Assembly: GCF_024171955.1 (NCBI RefSeq)
Contig: NZ_JAMTCS010000003.1
Span: 186,001-250,000 of the forward strand
Direction: 5' to 3'
Length of the DNA stretch: 64,000 nucleotides
Origin: Promicromonospora thailandica
GTDB taxonomy: Bacteria; Actinomycetota; Actinomycetes; Actinomycetales; Cellulomonadaceae
In this document: in pieces, positions 36,233 to 43,803 of the stretch
Position numbering within the stretch: position 1 is the stretch's first letter
Layout: each line of letters starts with the position of its first letter
Notes under the pieces: generated by a model
The model's input: the letters and a program-made list of their open reading frames with translations, nothing else
Database searches by the model: none
What the model was told of the DNA's origin: nothing
Position numbers and translations under genes: made by a program

Positions 36233-36328
36233 GCCGAGGTAGAACTCTGGCGAGATAGAACTCTGGCGAAGGAGAACCGCATGGTTCTCCTTCGCCAGAG
36301 TTCTATCTCGCCAGAGTTCTACCTCGGC
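36233..36328. repeat. Perfect 46-bp inverted repeat with internal 16-bp periodicity
   Basis: Left arm 36233-36278, loop GCAT, right arm 36283-36328, with no mismatch. Each arm contains TAGAACTCTGGCGA twice (36240-36253 and 36256-36269 in the left arm), a 16-bp period, followed by a related AGGAGAACC. It fills the gap between convergent ldh and lexA and ends 8 bp from the lexA stop. It would stop transcription from both sides, but its length and repeated make-up exceed an ordinary terminator. Confidence 0.9.
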
Positions 36329-36335
36329 GGTCGGG

Positions 36336-37151
36336 TCACAGGCTGCGCAGCACCGCGACGACGCGGCCCAGGATCTGCGCCTCGTCACCCGGGATGGGCT
36401 CGTAGGCAGGGTTCTGCGGCAGCAGGAGCACGTGCCCGTCGGCCTGCTTGAACGTCTTGACCGTAGCCTCGCCGTCGATCATGGCGGCGACGATCTCGCC
36501 CTGCTCCGCCACGTTCTGGCGTCGCACCACGACCCAGTCGCCGTCGCAGATCGCGGCATCGACCATCGAGTCGCCCTGGACCTTGAGCAGGAACAGCTCA
36601 CCGTCACCGACGAGCTGGCGGGGGAGCGGGAAGACGTCCTCGACCACCTGCTCGGCCAGGATCGGGCCACCGGCCGCGATGCGGCCGACCAGCGGCACGT
36701 ACGACGGCGGCGGCGTGCCCGCGTCGTCCGGCACGGAGCTGCCCCAGTGGATCTGGCCACTGCGGCGCGGCTCGGGCCAGTGGATCTCGCCGCGCGTCGG
36801 CTTCTCGACCTGCTCGGCGAGCGGCTCCACGAGCTCCATGGCGCGCGGCCGGTTCGGGTCGCGGCGCAGGAAGCCCTTCTTCTCCAGCATCTGGAGCTGG
36901 TGCTTCACGCTCGAGGGGCTCGCGAGGCCGACGGCCTCGCCGATCTCGCGCATCGACGGCGGGTAGCCCCGCGTCTCGAAGGACTGCCGGATCGTGTCGA
37001 GCACGAGGCGCTGGCGCTCGGTGAGGCGGTCAGCCGGCGAGATGGCGTGCACGTCGGCGACCGCCTCGTCGCTCGGCGCGTCCAGCGTGGCGACGCCGGA
37101 GAGTGCCGTGTCGACGGCTCTCGTGTCGCTGGTCTCGTCCCGTCCCGTCAT
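36336..37151 (-). CDS. lexA: LexA SOS repressor
   Basis: Repressor of the SOS regulon, inactivated by RecA-stimulated self-cleavage. 271 residues. The winged HTH is [20 protein letters not shown] and [20 protein letters not shown]. The cleavage site is Ala160-Gly161 in [10 protein letters not shown]; the catalytic dyad is Ser195 ([10 protein letters not shown]) and Lys232 (EATVKTFK). The linker of roughly 45 residues is longer than usual and holds two related pieces, GEIHWPEP and [11 protein letters not shown] 37151 follows GGGAGGGGCACGGGC, a clear ribosome-binding site. A further in-frame start at 37199 lies at the -10 element and is unlikely. Confidence 0.96.
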   Translation of the reverse strand: MTGRDETSDTRAVDTALSGVATLDAPSDEAVADVHAISPADRLTERQRLVLDTIRQSFETRGYPPSMREIGEAVGLASPSSVKHQLQMLEKKGFLRRDPNRPRAMELVEPLAEQVEKPTRGEIHWPEPRRSGQIHWGSSVPDDAGTPPPSYVPLVGRIAAGGPILAEQVVEDVFPLPRQLVGDGELFLLKVQGDSMVDAAICDGDWVVVRRQNVAEQGEIVAAMIDGEATVKTFKQADGHVLLLPQNPAYEPIPGDEAQILGRVVAVLRSL

Positions 37152-37197
37152 GCCCGTGCCCCTCCCGTTCCGACAAATGTTCTCCTCTGCGGTGCCC

Positions 37198-37238
37198 ACT
37201 CTAGGTCACAAAGCGGCTCGGCTCAAACGAATGTTCGA
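37198..37238 (-). promoter_or_regulatory. lexA promoter with overlapping SOS box
   Basis: On the minus strand TTGAGC (37221-37226), 17 bp, TAGAGT (37198-37203) form the promoter. The SOS box, read on the plus strand as TCAAAC-GAAT-GTTCGA (37223-37238), overlaps the -35 element and differs from TCGAAC-N4-GTTCGA at one position. This allows LexA autorepression and may also act on the divergent LysM gene 105 bp away. Confidence 0.85.
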
Positions 37239-37343
37239 GCGTGTCTCGACACGGGCGGTGTCTCGTGCTACACAATGGTACGTGCGTTCTAACGAACGCG
37301 TGTATGACGGACAGAGGTTCGACTCGCTCTCCGAGGAGGGGCC

Positions 37344-37769
37344 ATGGGTGACGTGATCCCGTTGCGGCAGTACCACCCGGCGTACGCGTCGGCACCGGCC
37401 GGGCCGGCCGCCGTCCGCCGACCCGTCCGCGCCGCCGAGGGGGCGGGCCCGCGGACGGTCGCCGACCGGCTCGGCCTGGCGGGCCTGCGGATCACGCGCC
37501 GCGGGCGCGTGGTGCTGATGCTGCTGGCGATGCTGCTCGTGGCGCCGATGGCCACGTGGGGCGCCACGGCCGTGGCCAGCGCCCCCGGGCAGCCGATCGA
37601 GGTGCGGGTGCACTCGGTGCAGCCGGGGGAGACCCTCTGGGGGTACGCGCAGGAGGTGGCGCGGCCCGGCGAGGACGTGCGCGACGCGGTCGCGCGGCTG
37701 CAGGACCTGAACGAGATGTCGACCGCCTCGGTGCGGGTCGGCGAGCTGCTTCTTCTTCCCGAGGAGTGA
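37344..37769 (+). CDS. LysM membrane protein in the position of the SOS division inhibitor (DivS/ChiZ-like)
   Basis: A 141-residue single-pass protein: cytoplasmic basic N-terminus of about 50 residues, a TM segment [20 protein letters not shown], and an extracytoplasmic LysM domain ([18 protein letters not shown] to [12 protein letters not shown]) that should bind peptidoglycan. A divergent lexA and a downstream nrdR give the same order as lexA-Rv2719c-nrdR of Mycobacterium and lexA-divS-nrdR of Corynebacterium, whose middle genes are SOS-induced and delay cell division. The GAGGAGGGGCC just before ATG is a strong ribosome-binding site. A weak SOS-like CGAAC-N4-GTATG lies at 37293-37306. Function is inferred from synteny and architecture. 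Confidence 0.85.
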   Translation: MGDVIPLRQYHPAYASAPAGPAAVRRPVRAAEGAGPRTVADRLGLAGLRITRRGRVVLMLLAMLLVAPMATWGATAVASAPGQPIEVRVHSVQPGETLWGYAQEVARPGEDVRDAVARLQDLNEMSTASVRVGELLLLPEE

Positions 37770-37807
37770 CCGGGGAGCACGCTTCGCCGTCAAATGTTGC
37801 GGCGATG

Positions 37808-37837
37808 TTGCATGGCGGTGGTTTGCCCGCTTACGGT
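37808..37837 (+). promoter_or_regulatory. nrdR promoter
   Basis: TTGCAT (37808-37813) and TACGGT (37832-37837) spaced 18 bp, with a 51-nt leader to the nrdR ATG that ends in the ribosome-binding site CAGGAGTGAGC. No clear NrdR box was found by eye. Confidence 0.6.
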
Positions 37838-37888
37838 CGGGGCGCGACCGGAGCCCTCCGGTCCGTGGTCGACCACGCAGGAGTGAGC

Positions 37889-38359
37889 ATGCACTGCCCG
37901 TTCTGTCGCCACGCCGACTCGCGCGTGGTGGACTCACGGACCGCCGACGACGGCCTGTCGATACGGCGTCGGCGACAGTGCCCCAACTGCAACCGCCGGT
38001 TCACGACGGTCGAGACCGCGAGCCTGTCGGTGGTGAAGCGCTCGGGTGCCACCGAGCCGTTCAGCCGGGACAAGGTCGCGGCCGGCGTGCGCAAGGCGTG
38101 CCAGGGCCGTCCGGTCAGCGACGACGACCTCGCCATCCTGGCCCAGCGCGTCGAGGAGACGCTGCGGAGCAACGGCAGCGCCGAGATCGACGCCTACGAG
38201 GTGGGCCTCGCGATCCTGGGCCCGCTGCGCGAGCTCGACGAGGTGGCCTATCTCCGCTTCGCGAGCGTGTACCAGTCCTTCGACTCGCTGGAGGACTTCG
38301 AGAGCGCCATCACCTCGCTGCGGGCCGAGCGCGCCCAGCGGACGGCGGCCCAGGCCTGA
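37889..38359 (+). CDS. nrdR: Transcriptional repressor NrdR
   Basis: A 156-residue nucleotide-sensing repressor of ribonucleotide reductase genes. The N-terminal zinc ribbon is [15 protein letters not shown] and [12 protein letters not shown], and the ATP-cone domain runs from [20 protein letters not shown] through about residue 140 ([20 protein letters not shown]). Length and motifs are complete. ATG 37889 is preceded by GGAGTGAGC. Its target genes (nrd) are not in the window. Confidence 0.96.
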   Translation: MHCPFCRHADSRVVDSRTADDGLSIRRRRQCPNCNRRFTTVETASLSVVKRSGATEPFSRDKVAAGVRKACQGRPVSDDDLAILAQRVEETLRSNGSAEIDAYEVGLAILGPLRELDEVAYLRFASVYQSFDSLEDFESAITSLRAERAQRTAAQA

Positions 38360-38458
38360 CCGGCGCGCCGCCGTCGGCGAAATGCGTTGGCACCTGGGCG
38401 GCGAGTGGTGCAGGCTGGGGCCGGACGACGGACCCGATCGAGGGACCCCCGAAACAAC

Positions 38459-38469
38459 AGGAGGTGATC
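38459..38469 (+). promoter_or_regulatory. Perfect Shine-Dalgarno sequence
   Basis: AGGAGGTGATC is fully complementary to the 3' end of bacterial 16S rRNA. It decides the GTG start at 38473 (3-nt gap to the extended match, 8 nt from the AGGAGG core) over other in-frame codons, and is the strongest ribosome-binding site in the window. Confidence 0.85.
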
Positions 38470-38472
38470 GGT

Positions 38473-38694
38473 GTGACGGACGACAAGGCCACGACCGACG
38501 AGGCTCAGACCGCTGACGAGCCCACGGCCTCGACCGCGCCGAGCGCGGACGCGAAGGCGCGGTTCAAGGAGGCGCTGGACCGCAAGAACGCGGCCCGGCA
38601 GCGCACGTCGGCGAGCGACGTCAACACGGGCGCCGTGCACGGCTCGGAGACGACCGGCCCGGTGCAGAAGATGTTCCGCCGCAAGAGCGGCTGA
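38473..38694 (+). CDS. DUF5302 domain-containing small protein
   Basis: A 73-residue, highly charged and probably largely disordered protein. An acidic Thr/Ala-rich first half (TDDKATTDEAQTADEPTAS) is followed by the conserved basic half ADAKARFKEALDRKNAARQR and TGPVQKMFRRKSG. The latter block is the DUF5302 signature, an actinobacterial family of unknown function. Start set by the perfect Shine-Dalgarno sequence. A strong terminator lies 16 bp beyond the stop. It could bind nucleic acid or the ribosome given the charge pattern, but that is a guess. Confidence 0.8.
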   Translation: MTDDKATTDEAQTADEPTASTAPSADAKARFKEALDRKNAARQRTSASDVNTGAVHGSETTGPVQKMFRRKSG

Positions 38695-38710
38695 GACGTC
38701 GGTGCGTGAA

Positions 38711-38749
38711 GGCCGCCGACCAGGTATCTGACCTGGTCGGCGGCCTTTG
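38711..38749 (+). terminator. Intrinsic terminator after the DUF5302 gene
   Basis: A perfect 15-bp stem, GGCCGCCGACCAGGT (38711-38725) with its complement at 38731-38745, 5-nt loop ATCTG, extended by an AA/TT pair and followed by TTTG. Confidence 0.88.
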
Positions 38750-38956
38750 TCGTTCCCGCGCAGCTCCGGGAGGGAAGCGGCGCGACGGGAGTGCTGCGAG
38801 TGCTGTCACCTGGCGGTCCCAGACAGGTCCGATGCGTTCGGGCTCGGCCGAACAAGGTGGTCGCATGTCACGTGCGGGGGAAATGTGGGGGGCGGGGACA
38901 GAGCCAGCCCTTGGCACCGCCCCAGACCGAGATCCCGCACGGAAGGTTCCTCTGCC

Positions 38957-39577
38957 ATGTCATCTCGAACACGCGTCGTCGCGGCGCTGTCAGGACTGCT
39001 GATGTTGTTCTCGGGCACCGTGACGACCGCCGCCGCGGCCAGTGACGCGGGCATCAGCGATCCGATCGCGCCCTACGAGCCGGTGCTCGACGTCTCTGGC
39101 GTCTCGGCCCCCGGCCCCTCCCTCGAACCCGATGTCGGCGTCCTTGACCTGAACTCGAACCCCCAGGTCAGCCGTAACGGCGGAACCGTCGGCTACACCA
39201 ACTTCAGTGCCGCGCGTGGGACGCAGTCACCCGGTTGGTTCCCGTCCACCGTGAACTGTCCGCGTGGGTACGTCTGTATCTACACGCCCTACCGGCTGAC
39301 GACCTCCACGCAGTACTGGCGCATGTGGAAGCTGTACGACCCCGGGCTCTACGACTTCAGCGACTTCCTCTACAACGGCACCAGCTACCTGGTGAACAAC
39401 CAGACCGGTGGCTGGAAGGCTGTCCGAACCGACGCGGGCAACCTCGCTGAACCCATCGCACCCTGGTACTGCGCCTCGCGCGTCTCGCAGCCGCGTGGGT
39501 TCTTCGGCACGAACTACTACCCCGCGTGGGGCATCTGGGTCGACGACGGCCGCAACGGCACGTGCACCTGGGGCTAG
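38957..39577 (+). CDS. Secreted protein of unknown function, I36 inhibitor-like
   Basis: A 206-residue protein with a Sec signal peptide (VVAALSGLLMLFSGTVTTAA, cleavage likely after AAAA near residue 29) and a propeptide-like Pro/Val/Leu-rich stretch to about residue 75. The mature part is rich in aromatic residues and has CPRGYVCIYTPY, WYCASR and GTCTWG, four cysteines that could form two disulphides. CPxGYVC(I/L)Y resembles the opening of actinobacterial peptidase-inhibitor family I36 proteins (beta/gamma-crystallin-like fold), but the similarity is short and the function is not established. ATG 38957 follows GGAAGG at 13 bp; GC content is lower than in neighbours. Confidence 0.6.
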   Translation: MSSRTRVVAALSGLLMLFSGTVTTAAAASDAGISDPIAPYEPVLDVSGVSAPGPSLEPDVGVLDLNSNPQVSRNGGTVGYTNFSAARGTQSPGWFPSTVNCPRGYVCIYTPYRLTTSTQYWRMWKLYDPGLYDFSDFLYNGTSYLVNNQTGGWKAVRTDAGNLAEPIAPWYCASRVSQPRGFFGTNYYPAWGIWVDDGRNGTCTWG

Positions 39578-39588
39578 CGCGCGGGCGT

Positions 39589-39632
39589 TGCCTGTGGCGG
39601 GTCCGGCCTCCCAACCAGGCCTGCCACAGGCA
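39589..39632 (+). terminator. Hairpin after the secreted-protein gene
   Basis: TGCCTGTGGC (39589-39598) pairs with GCCACAGGCA (39623-39632) around a 24-nt partly structured loop, 11 bp after the stop. The rest of the gap to 39793 contains only a direct repeat of GTGGGTCGTGAG (39658-39669 and 39680-39691) and no gene. Confidence 0.65.
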
Positions 39633-39793
39633 GACGGCACGCGGCTGCGCCCGGCTTCGTGGGTCGTGAGTCGTGGCACGTGGGTCGTGAGCGACGCCTT
39701 GGTCCCGGTCGTGCATCGCCGGGCGGTGCACGAGGCGGGGCCGCGCCGCCTCGCGACGTAGTTCGGGTCTCGCCGAGGCCCGGCGCCCCGCGG

Positions 39794-40657
39794 TCAGCGT
39801 GCCGCGGTGGCTGCCTGTTCCCGCAGAGCGTCGATCTTCTCGGCGTCGCGGGTGCCCGGCACGGCCCAGTTCATGACGATGTGCAGGTCGGCGTGCTCGA
39901 CGGCGAGGATGTCGCAGTCGACGGTGATGGACCCGAGCTCGGGGTGCACGATCGTCTTGTGCGAGCCCGCGAGCGGCAGGGTCTCGTAACGCGCCCAGAG
40001 CTCGTCGAACCGTGGGGCCGCGCGCAGACCGTCGATCAGCTCGGTGACGGCGCGGTCGTCGGGGTACCTGTCGGCAGCGCGCCGCAGGTCGGAGACCATC
40101 ATGCGTTCGAAGGCATCGGTGTGTGCCGTGTCCCGTTCCACACCGGAGACGCCGGCCGGCGTCTCGGCGGAGAAGTGCCCCCAGATCATGTTGCGCGCCA
40201 GTGCGTCTCCGGGACCGGAGACGAGGTCGGAGGGTGTACCGAAGAGCTGCCCCCACAGCGGGTTCCACTGCACGGCATCCCATGTCGCGGTGAAGACTGC
40301 CACCGGCGTGTCGGTCATCCGGTCGATCATGCGCTGCACACCCGCCGGAACCTCGCTCGGCACCGAGCCCGAGGGCGGGACCACCGAGCCGGCGAGCCGG
40401 TAGAGCACCTCCCGGTCGACGGTGCTCAGGTGCAGCACGTCCGCCAGGGCCTGCAGCACGCCGGCCGACGGACGGGTTGCCCGGCCCTGCTCGAGCTGCA
40501 CCAGGTAGTCGAACGAGATGCCGGCCAGCAGCGCCAGCTCCTCACGCCGCAGGCCGGGTGACCGGCGGCGGCCGACGACCGGCAGGCCGACGTCGGCAGG
40601 GCCGATGGTCGCTCGCCACGCGCGCAGAGCAGTGCCTAGGCCGGTCCGGGAATGCAT
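39794..40657 (-). CDS. XRE-family regulator with MmyB-type ligand-binding domain (copy 1)
   Basis: A 287-residue regulator. The HTH covers residues 1-80 (LRREELALLAGISFDYLVQL, EQGRATRPSAGVLQALADVL). The C-terminal MmyB-like domain, thought to bind small aromatic or lipid ligands, has VQRMIDRMTDTPVAVFTATW, DAVQWNPLWGQLFG, DAFERMMVSDLRRAADRYPD and DCDILAVEHADLHIVMNWAV. It is a close paralogue of the gene at 43804-44658 and shares its promoter layout. The ATG is six bases after CATACT (minus strand, 40664-40669). It is divergent from an NADP-binding reductase, its likely target. Confidence 0.9.
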   Translation of the reverse strand: MHSRTGLGTALRAWRATIGPADVGLPVVGRRRSPGLRREELALLAGISFDYLVQLEQGRATRPSAGVLQALADVLHLSTVDREVLYRLAGSVVPPSGSVPSEVPAGVQRMIDRMTDTPVAVFTATWDAVQWNPLWGQLFGTPSDLVSGPGDALARNMIWGHFSAETPAGVSGVERDTAHTDAFERMMVSDLRRAADRYPDDRAVTELIDGLRAAPRFDELWARYETLPLAGSHKTIVHPELGSITVDCDILAVEHADLHIVMNWAVPGTRDAEKIDALREQAATAAR

Positions 40658-40663
40658 CCCCCG

Positions 40664-40697
40664 AGTATGAGCCGAGTCCCAGGGGACTGGGTGGTAC
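40664..40697 (-). promoter_or_regulatory. Promoter/operator of XRE regulator copy 1
   Basis: Minus strand: GTACCACCC (40689-40697), 19 bp, CATACT (40664-40669), six bases, ATG. The 19-bp spacer starts with the palindrome AGTCCC-CT-GGGACT. The same GTACCACCC-19-CATACT-6-ATG arrangement occurs before regulator copy 2. Confidence 0.75.
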
Positions 40698-40873
40698 TCC
40701 GGGTCATAGCGAAAGACACGCCTGGTACCGCCCTGCGGCCGCGCAGAGGATCGACAGGGCCGAGGGAACGACGCGGTCCGACCACGGTCATCGTGACGGG
40801 CCTCGTCGCCCTTCCGCCGAACAGATCCCCGGCAGCGGCTCCTGCCGCTGCCCAGCACAGGAAAGTTCTCGTG

Positions 40874-41674
40874 ATGACACAGACCATCGGAATCATCGGC
40901 TCGGGGCTGGTCGGCGGCGCGATCGCCCGCCTGGCCGTCGCCGCAGGCCACCATGTTGTCCTCAGCAACTCGCGGGGCCCGGAGACGATCTCCGGACTGG
41001 TCCAGGAGCTCGGGCCGCTCGCCCGGGCGGGAACGGTCGACGAGGCGATCGAGTCCGGAGACATCGTCGCGCTCCCGCTCCCGCTGGCCAGCTACGAGGC
41101 GCTCCCGGCCGACAAGCTCGCCGGCAAGGTCGTCCTCGACCAGACGAACTACTACCCCGAGTTCTGGCGTCATGCCGAGCTCGACAGCGGTGCGCTCACC
41201 TCGAGCGAGCTGGTGCAGCGTCACCTCAAGGACTCGACCGTGATCAAGGGGCTGCACAACTTCGACTGGAACCACATCCACGCCAACGCTCGTCCGCAGG
41301 GCCACCCCGACCGCATGACGGTCCCGGTGGCCGGGGACGACGAGGCCGCCAAGCGGCTCGTGACGCAGTTCGTGGAGTCGATCGGCTACGACGTCATCGA
41401 CGCCGGCTCGCTGGCCGAGAGCTGGCGGATCGAGCCCGAGACGCCGATCTACTTCTGGCCCTATGCGCCCGTCGTCCCGGACGGGCTCTCCGAGGACGAG
41501 CAGAAGCGCCACTACCTCGAGGCCCCGGTACCGCCCGTCACGACCGAGATCGCCCGGCAGATGATCGACAGCGCGGTGCGCCCGTCGCCCATCGGCGGGG
41601 AGCTGGCGAAGATGCCTCCGGCGCACGTCGCCATCTTCATGGAGCTCGCGAGCGGCAACACGGTCAAGAAGTAG
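40874..41674 (+). CDS. NAD(P)-binding reductase of the F420-dependent NADP reductase-like family
   Basis: A 266-residue Rossmann-fold protein. GIIGSGLVGGAIARLAVAAG is the dinucleotide site and SNSRGPETISGLVQ has the Ser/Arg pair that selects NADP(H). GDIVALPLPLASYEALPADK and VVLDQTNYYPEFW follow the fold of NADP oxidoreductase, coenzyme F420-dependent (PF03807). The C-terminal half (YFWPYAPVVPDGLSEDEQ) is not a standard domain. Whether F420 or another acceptor is used is unknown. ATG 40874 was chosen; GTG 40871 is possible. Divergent from XRE regulator copy 1 with 216 bp between starts. Confidence 0.75.
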   Translation: MTQTIGIIGSGLVGGAIARLAVAAGHHVVLSNSRGPETISGLVQELGPLARAGTVDEAIESGDIVALPLPLASYEALPADKLAGKVVLDQTNYYPEFWRHAELDSGALTSSELVQRHLKDSTVIKGLHNFDWNHIHANARPQGHPDRMTVPVAGDDEAAKRLVTQFVESIGYDVIDAGSLAESWRIEPETPIYFWPYAPVVPDGLSEDEQKRHYLEAPVPPVTTEIARQMIDSAVRPSPIGGELAKMPPAHVAIFMELASGNTVKK

Positions 41675-41722
41675 TGACGCACCCGTAGTCCTGTGGGTTG
41701 GGGGGAAGGGCACGAGCGGAGG

Positions 41723-41762
41723 GGCTGGTCCCACGGCGAACGCATACGCCGTGGGACCAGCC
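41723..41762. terminator. Bidirectional terminator between the reductase and LLM genes
   Basis: A perfect 16-bp stem, GGCTGGTCCCACGGCG (41723-41738) with its complement at 41747-41762, loop of 8 nt, between convergent genes. Confidence 0.8.
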
Positions 41763-41793
41763 GCCGGCTACGTCCTTGGCTGCGGGTGAGCGG

Positions 41794-42642
41794 TCATCCG
41801 ACGGCCGCCACGAGCGCGGCCAGCGACTCCCAGCGCACGCCGGGCGTGTAGTTCAGGGTGAAGTAGGTGATGCCGAGCTCGTCCCGCATCGAGAGGATGG
41901 TCTCGGCAGCCCGCTCGACAGGGCCGCCGAGGTAGACGGCGCGGCTCCGGAGCTCGTCGTCGTCCGCGCCCGGCACGAGCAGCCGCATGATGGACAGGTC
42001 GTCCGGGTCGTCGAGCCCCGTCTGGAAGAAGCCGAACGAGAGCTCGAGCCCGTCGGCCCGGTCGCCCGCTTGCCGGAGGAGGAAGCGGACGCGCTCGGTG
42101 AGGTCGTCCCGGGTGCCCAGCGTGTTGAACGCGACGATGTCGGCGTGGGCCGCCGCCGTGGTCAGGACGCGGTCGCCGTTGCCGCCGATCATGATCGGCG
42201 GCGGGGCCTGGACCGGGGCGGGGGAGTAGTCCGGGTCGGACAGGAGTCGACGCAGCTCGGTGGCGGTCCAGGCGAGGTGGTCGACGCGCTCACGAGGCGA
42301 GGGGAACGGTAGGCCGGCCTCGGCGAACTCCGCCTCGACGTAGCCGCTGCCGAGCCCGATCTCCAGCCGGCCGTCCGTCGCCGAGTCGACGCCGGCCAGG
42401 TCCCGTGCCAGCAGCGCCGGCCGGTAGAAGGACGAGTTGAGCACGTGGGTGCCGACCCGGATCGAGGGCGCGGCGGCCGCGACGGCCACCAGGGGTGGCA
42501 GCGGCGCGTTCATGCCCAGATGGTCGGCGAGCATGAAGACGTCGAAGCCGGCCTGCTGCGCCCGGCGCGCTTCCTCGGTGAGCACCGGCACGGGCGCGTG
42601 GCTGTGGCTGACGACGCCGAACCGGATCGTGCGTGTCGACAT
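41794..42642 (-). CDS. LLM-class flavin-dependent oxidoreductase
   Basis: A 282-residue luciferase-like (TIM barrel) enzyme using FMN or F420. FGVVSHSHAPVPVLTEEARR, AGFDVFMLADHLGMNAPLPP, IRVGTHVLNSSFYRPALLAR and GRLEIGLGSGYVEAEFAEAG are typical; PPPIMIGGNGDRVLTTAAAH is the phosphate-binding region. The type with IRVGTHVLN and GLGSGYV often uses F420 in actinobacteria, so F420 is the likelier cofactor (inference). It lies 123 bp downstream of, and on the same strand as, an alpha/beta hydrolase gene, and the two probably share a transcript. Start supported by GGAAAGGAAGACCC before ATG. Confidence 0.85.
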   Translation of the reverse strand: MSTRTIRFGVVSHSHAPVPVLTEEARRAQQAGFDVFMLADHLGMNAPLPPLVAVAAAAPSIRVGTHVLNSSFYRPALLARDLAGVDSATDGRLEIGLGSGYVEAEFAEAGLPFPSPRERVDHLAWTATELRRLLSDPDYSPAPVQAPPPIMIGGNGDRVLTTAAAHADIVAFNTLGTRDDLTERVRFLLRQAGDRADGLELSFGFFQTGLDDPDDLSIMRLLVPGADDDELRSRAVYLGGPVERAAETILSMRDELGITYFTLNYTPGVRWESLAALVAAVG

Positions 42643-42765
42643 GTCGGGTCTTCCTTTCCGTCCTGGCGGATGTCTGGTGAGCGTTCTCGCCGACGGCCGG
42701 GTCGTGCCGGGGCGACCCGGTATGACCCGGCCGTGCGGTGGTGTGCCGGCGGGTGCGGCGTCCCC

Positions 42766-43647
42766 TTACAGCTCGTCGTCCGTGGCCTGCAGGAAGTCGA
42801 GGACGGCGCGGTTCCACTGCTTCGGTGCGGTCACCGACACGTAGTGGCCGGCACCGTCGATCCGCTCCATGCGCAGCGGCCCGTCCAGGTGCAGTGCGGA
42901 GGTCCCGATCTGCTCCAGCCCCAGGTAGGGGTCGTTGCCGGAGTAGATGACGAGGGTCGGTGCGCTCACCTTGGGCAGCAGCTCCGTCTCCGAGGGGTGG
43001 TCCGGGTTGCTGTTGGCCCGATACCAGTTCAGGGAGCCGGTGAGCAGCCCGTTCGGCGTCCGCGAGAGCGACTCGATCCAGGAGTCGACCTCGGGGTGGT
43101 GCCGCATCCAGGTCCGGAACAGCGCCCAGTCGTCGGCCTTCATCGCCTCCTCGGCGACGTCGAACTGGGCGAACAGCATGTACCAGGACTGCTCGCGCTG
43201 GCCGATGCCCGCGGTGAAGAACCCGTTGAGGTGCCCCACGTTGGTGCTGACGATCCGGCGGACCCGGTCCGGGTTCAGGGCCGCCAGGAACCAGGCCGGG
43301 GGTGCGCCCCGGTCCTGGCCGACGACGTCGAAGGTGTCCAGGCCGAGCGCGTCCGCGATGCCCAGGCCGTGCTCGTAGTCCTTGCGCATCGTGTACAGGG
43401 AGACGTCGTCGGGACGGTCGGAGTCGCCGTTGCCGAGCAGGTCCGGGGCGACGACCCGGAACCCGGCCTCGACCAGCGCCGGTGCGTTGTGCCGGAACTC
43501 CTGCGAGGTGGCCGGCCCGCCGTGGAACATCAGCACGGCGGGTCCGTCGCCCTTGTCGTAGACGTTGAAGGTGAGGCCGTCGACAGTGACCTTCGTGTAG
43601 TCGGCGCTGTCCAGCGGCGCGTCGTAGCCTGCGTTGTTCGCAGCCAT
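42766..43647 (-). CDS. Alpha/beta hydrolase of the epoxide hydrolase/dehalogenase type
   Basis: A 293-residue cytoplasmic hydrolase. The oxyanion motif is FHGGPATSQEF (42-45). The nucleophile elbow reads VVGQDRGAPPAW with Asp112 where serine hydrolases have Ser, which indicates an epoxide hydrolase or haloacid dehalogenase mechanism. YLGLEQIG and IDGAGHYVSV provide cap residues and the catalytic His. LLGNGDSDRP is the usual G-x-G-x-S block. ATG 43647 is preceded by CAGGAAGGACAACC. Divergent from XRE regulator copy 2, its probable controller, and upstream of an LLM oxidoreductase. Confidence 0.85.
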   Translation of the reverse strand: MAANNAGYDAPLDSADYTKVTVDGLTFNVYDKGDGPAVLMFHGGPATSQEFRHNAPALVEAGFRVVAPDLLGNGDSDRPDDVSLYTMRKDYEHGLGIADALGLDTFDVVGQDRGAPPAWFLAALNPDRVRRIVSTNVGHLNGFFTAGIGQREQSWYMLFAQFDVAEEAMKADDWALFRTWMRHHPEVDSWIESLSRTPNGLLTGSLNWYRANSNPDHPSETELLPKVSAPTLVIYSGNDPYLGLEQIGTSALHLDGPLRMERIDGAGHYVSVTAPKQWNRAVLDFLQATDDEL

Positions 43648-43763
43648 CGTGGTTGTCCTTCCTGGAGTGCGACCGGATCTCGGCCACGCATCGATCCTCG
43701 GCCGGTCGGGGCGGGCCCTCCAGGCGCCGGACGTCCCCAGGAACGACGTGCCTGGGAGTGCGG

Positions 43764-43797
43764 GTACCACCCGGTGCGCGGCGGTGCGGCGCATACT
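43764..43797 (+). promoter_or_regulatory. Promoter/operator of XRE regulator copy 2
   Basis: GTACCACCC (43764-43772), 19 bp, CATACT (43792-43797), six bases, ATG 43804. A CCCAGG-N9-CCTGGG inverted repeat lies just upstream (43736-43756). The layout equals that of copy 1 base for base in spacing. Confidence 0.75.
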
Positions 43798-43803
43798 GGA
43801 GCG

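Noticed and set aside
36230-36451. Peptide-like frames reading through the 46-bp inverted repeat on both strands
   Set aside because: They are tails of out-of-frame readings that translate the repeat; the ldh and lexA stops lie outside it.
37284-37299. GCGTTC-TAAC-GAACGC as a second full SOS box before the LysM gene
   Set aside because: The arms are in the reverse order (GTTC then GAAC) from a LexA site (GAAC then GTTC). Only a degenerate CGAAC-N4-GTATG overlaps it, so I noted it as weak.
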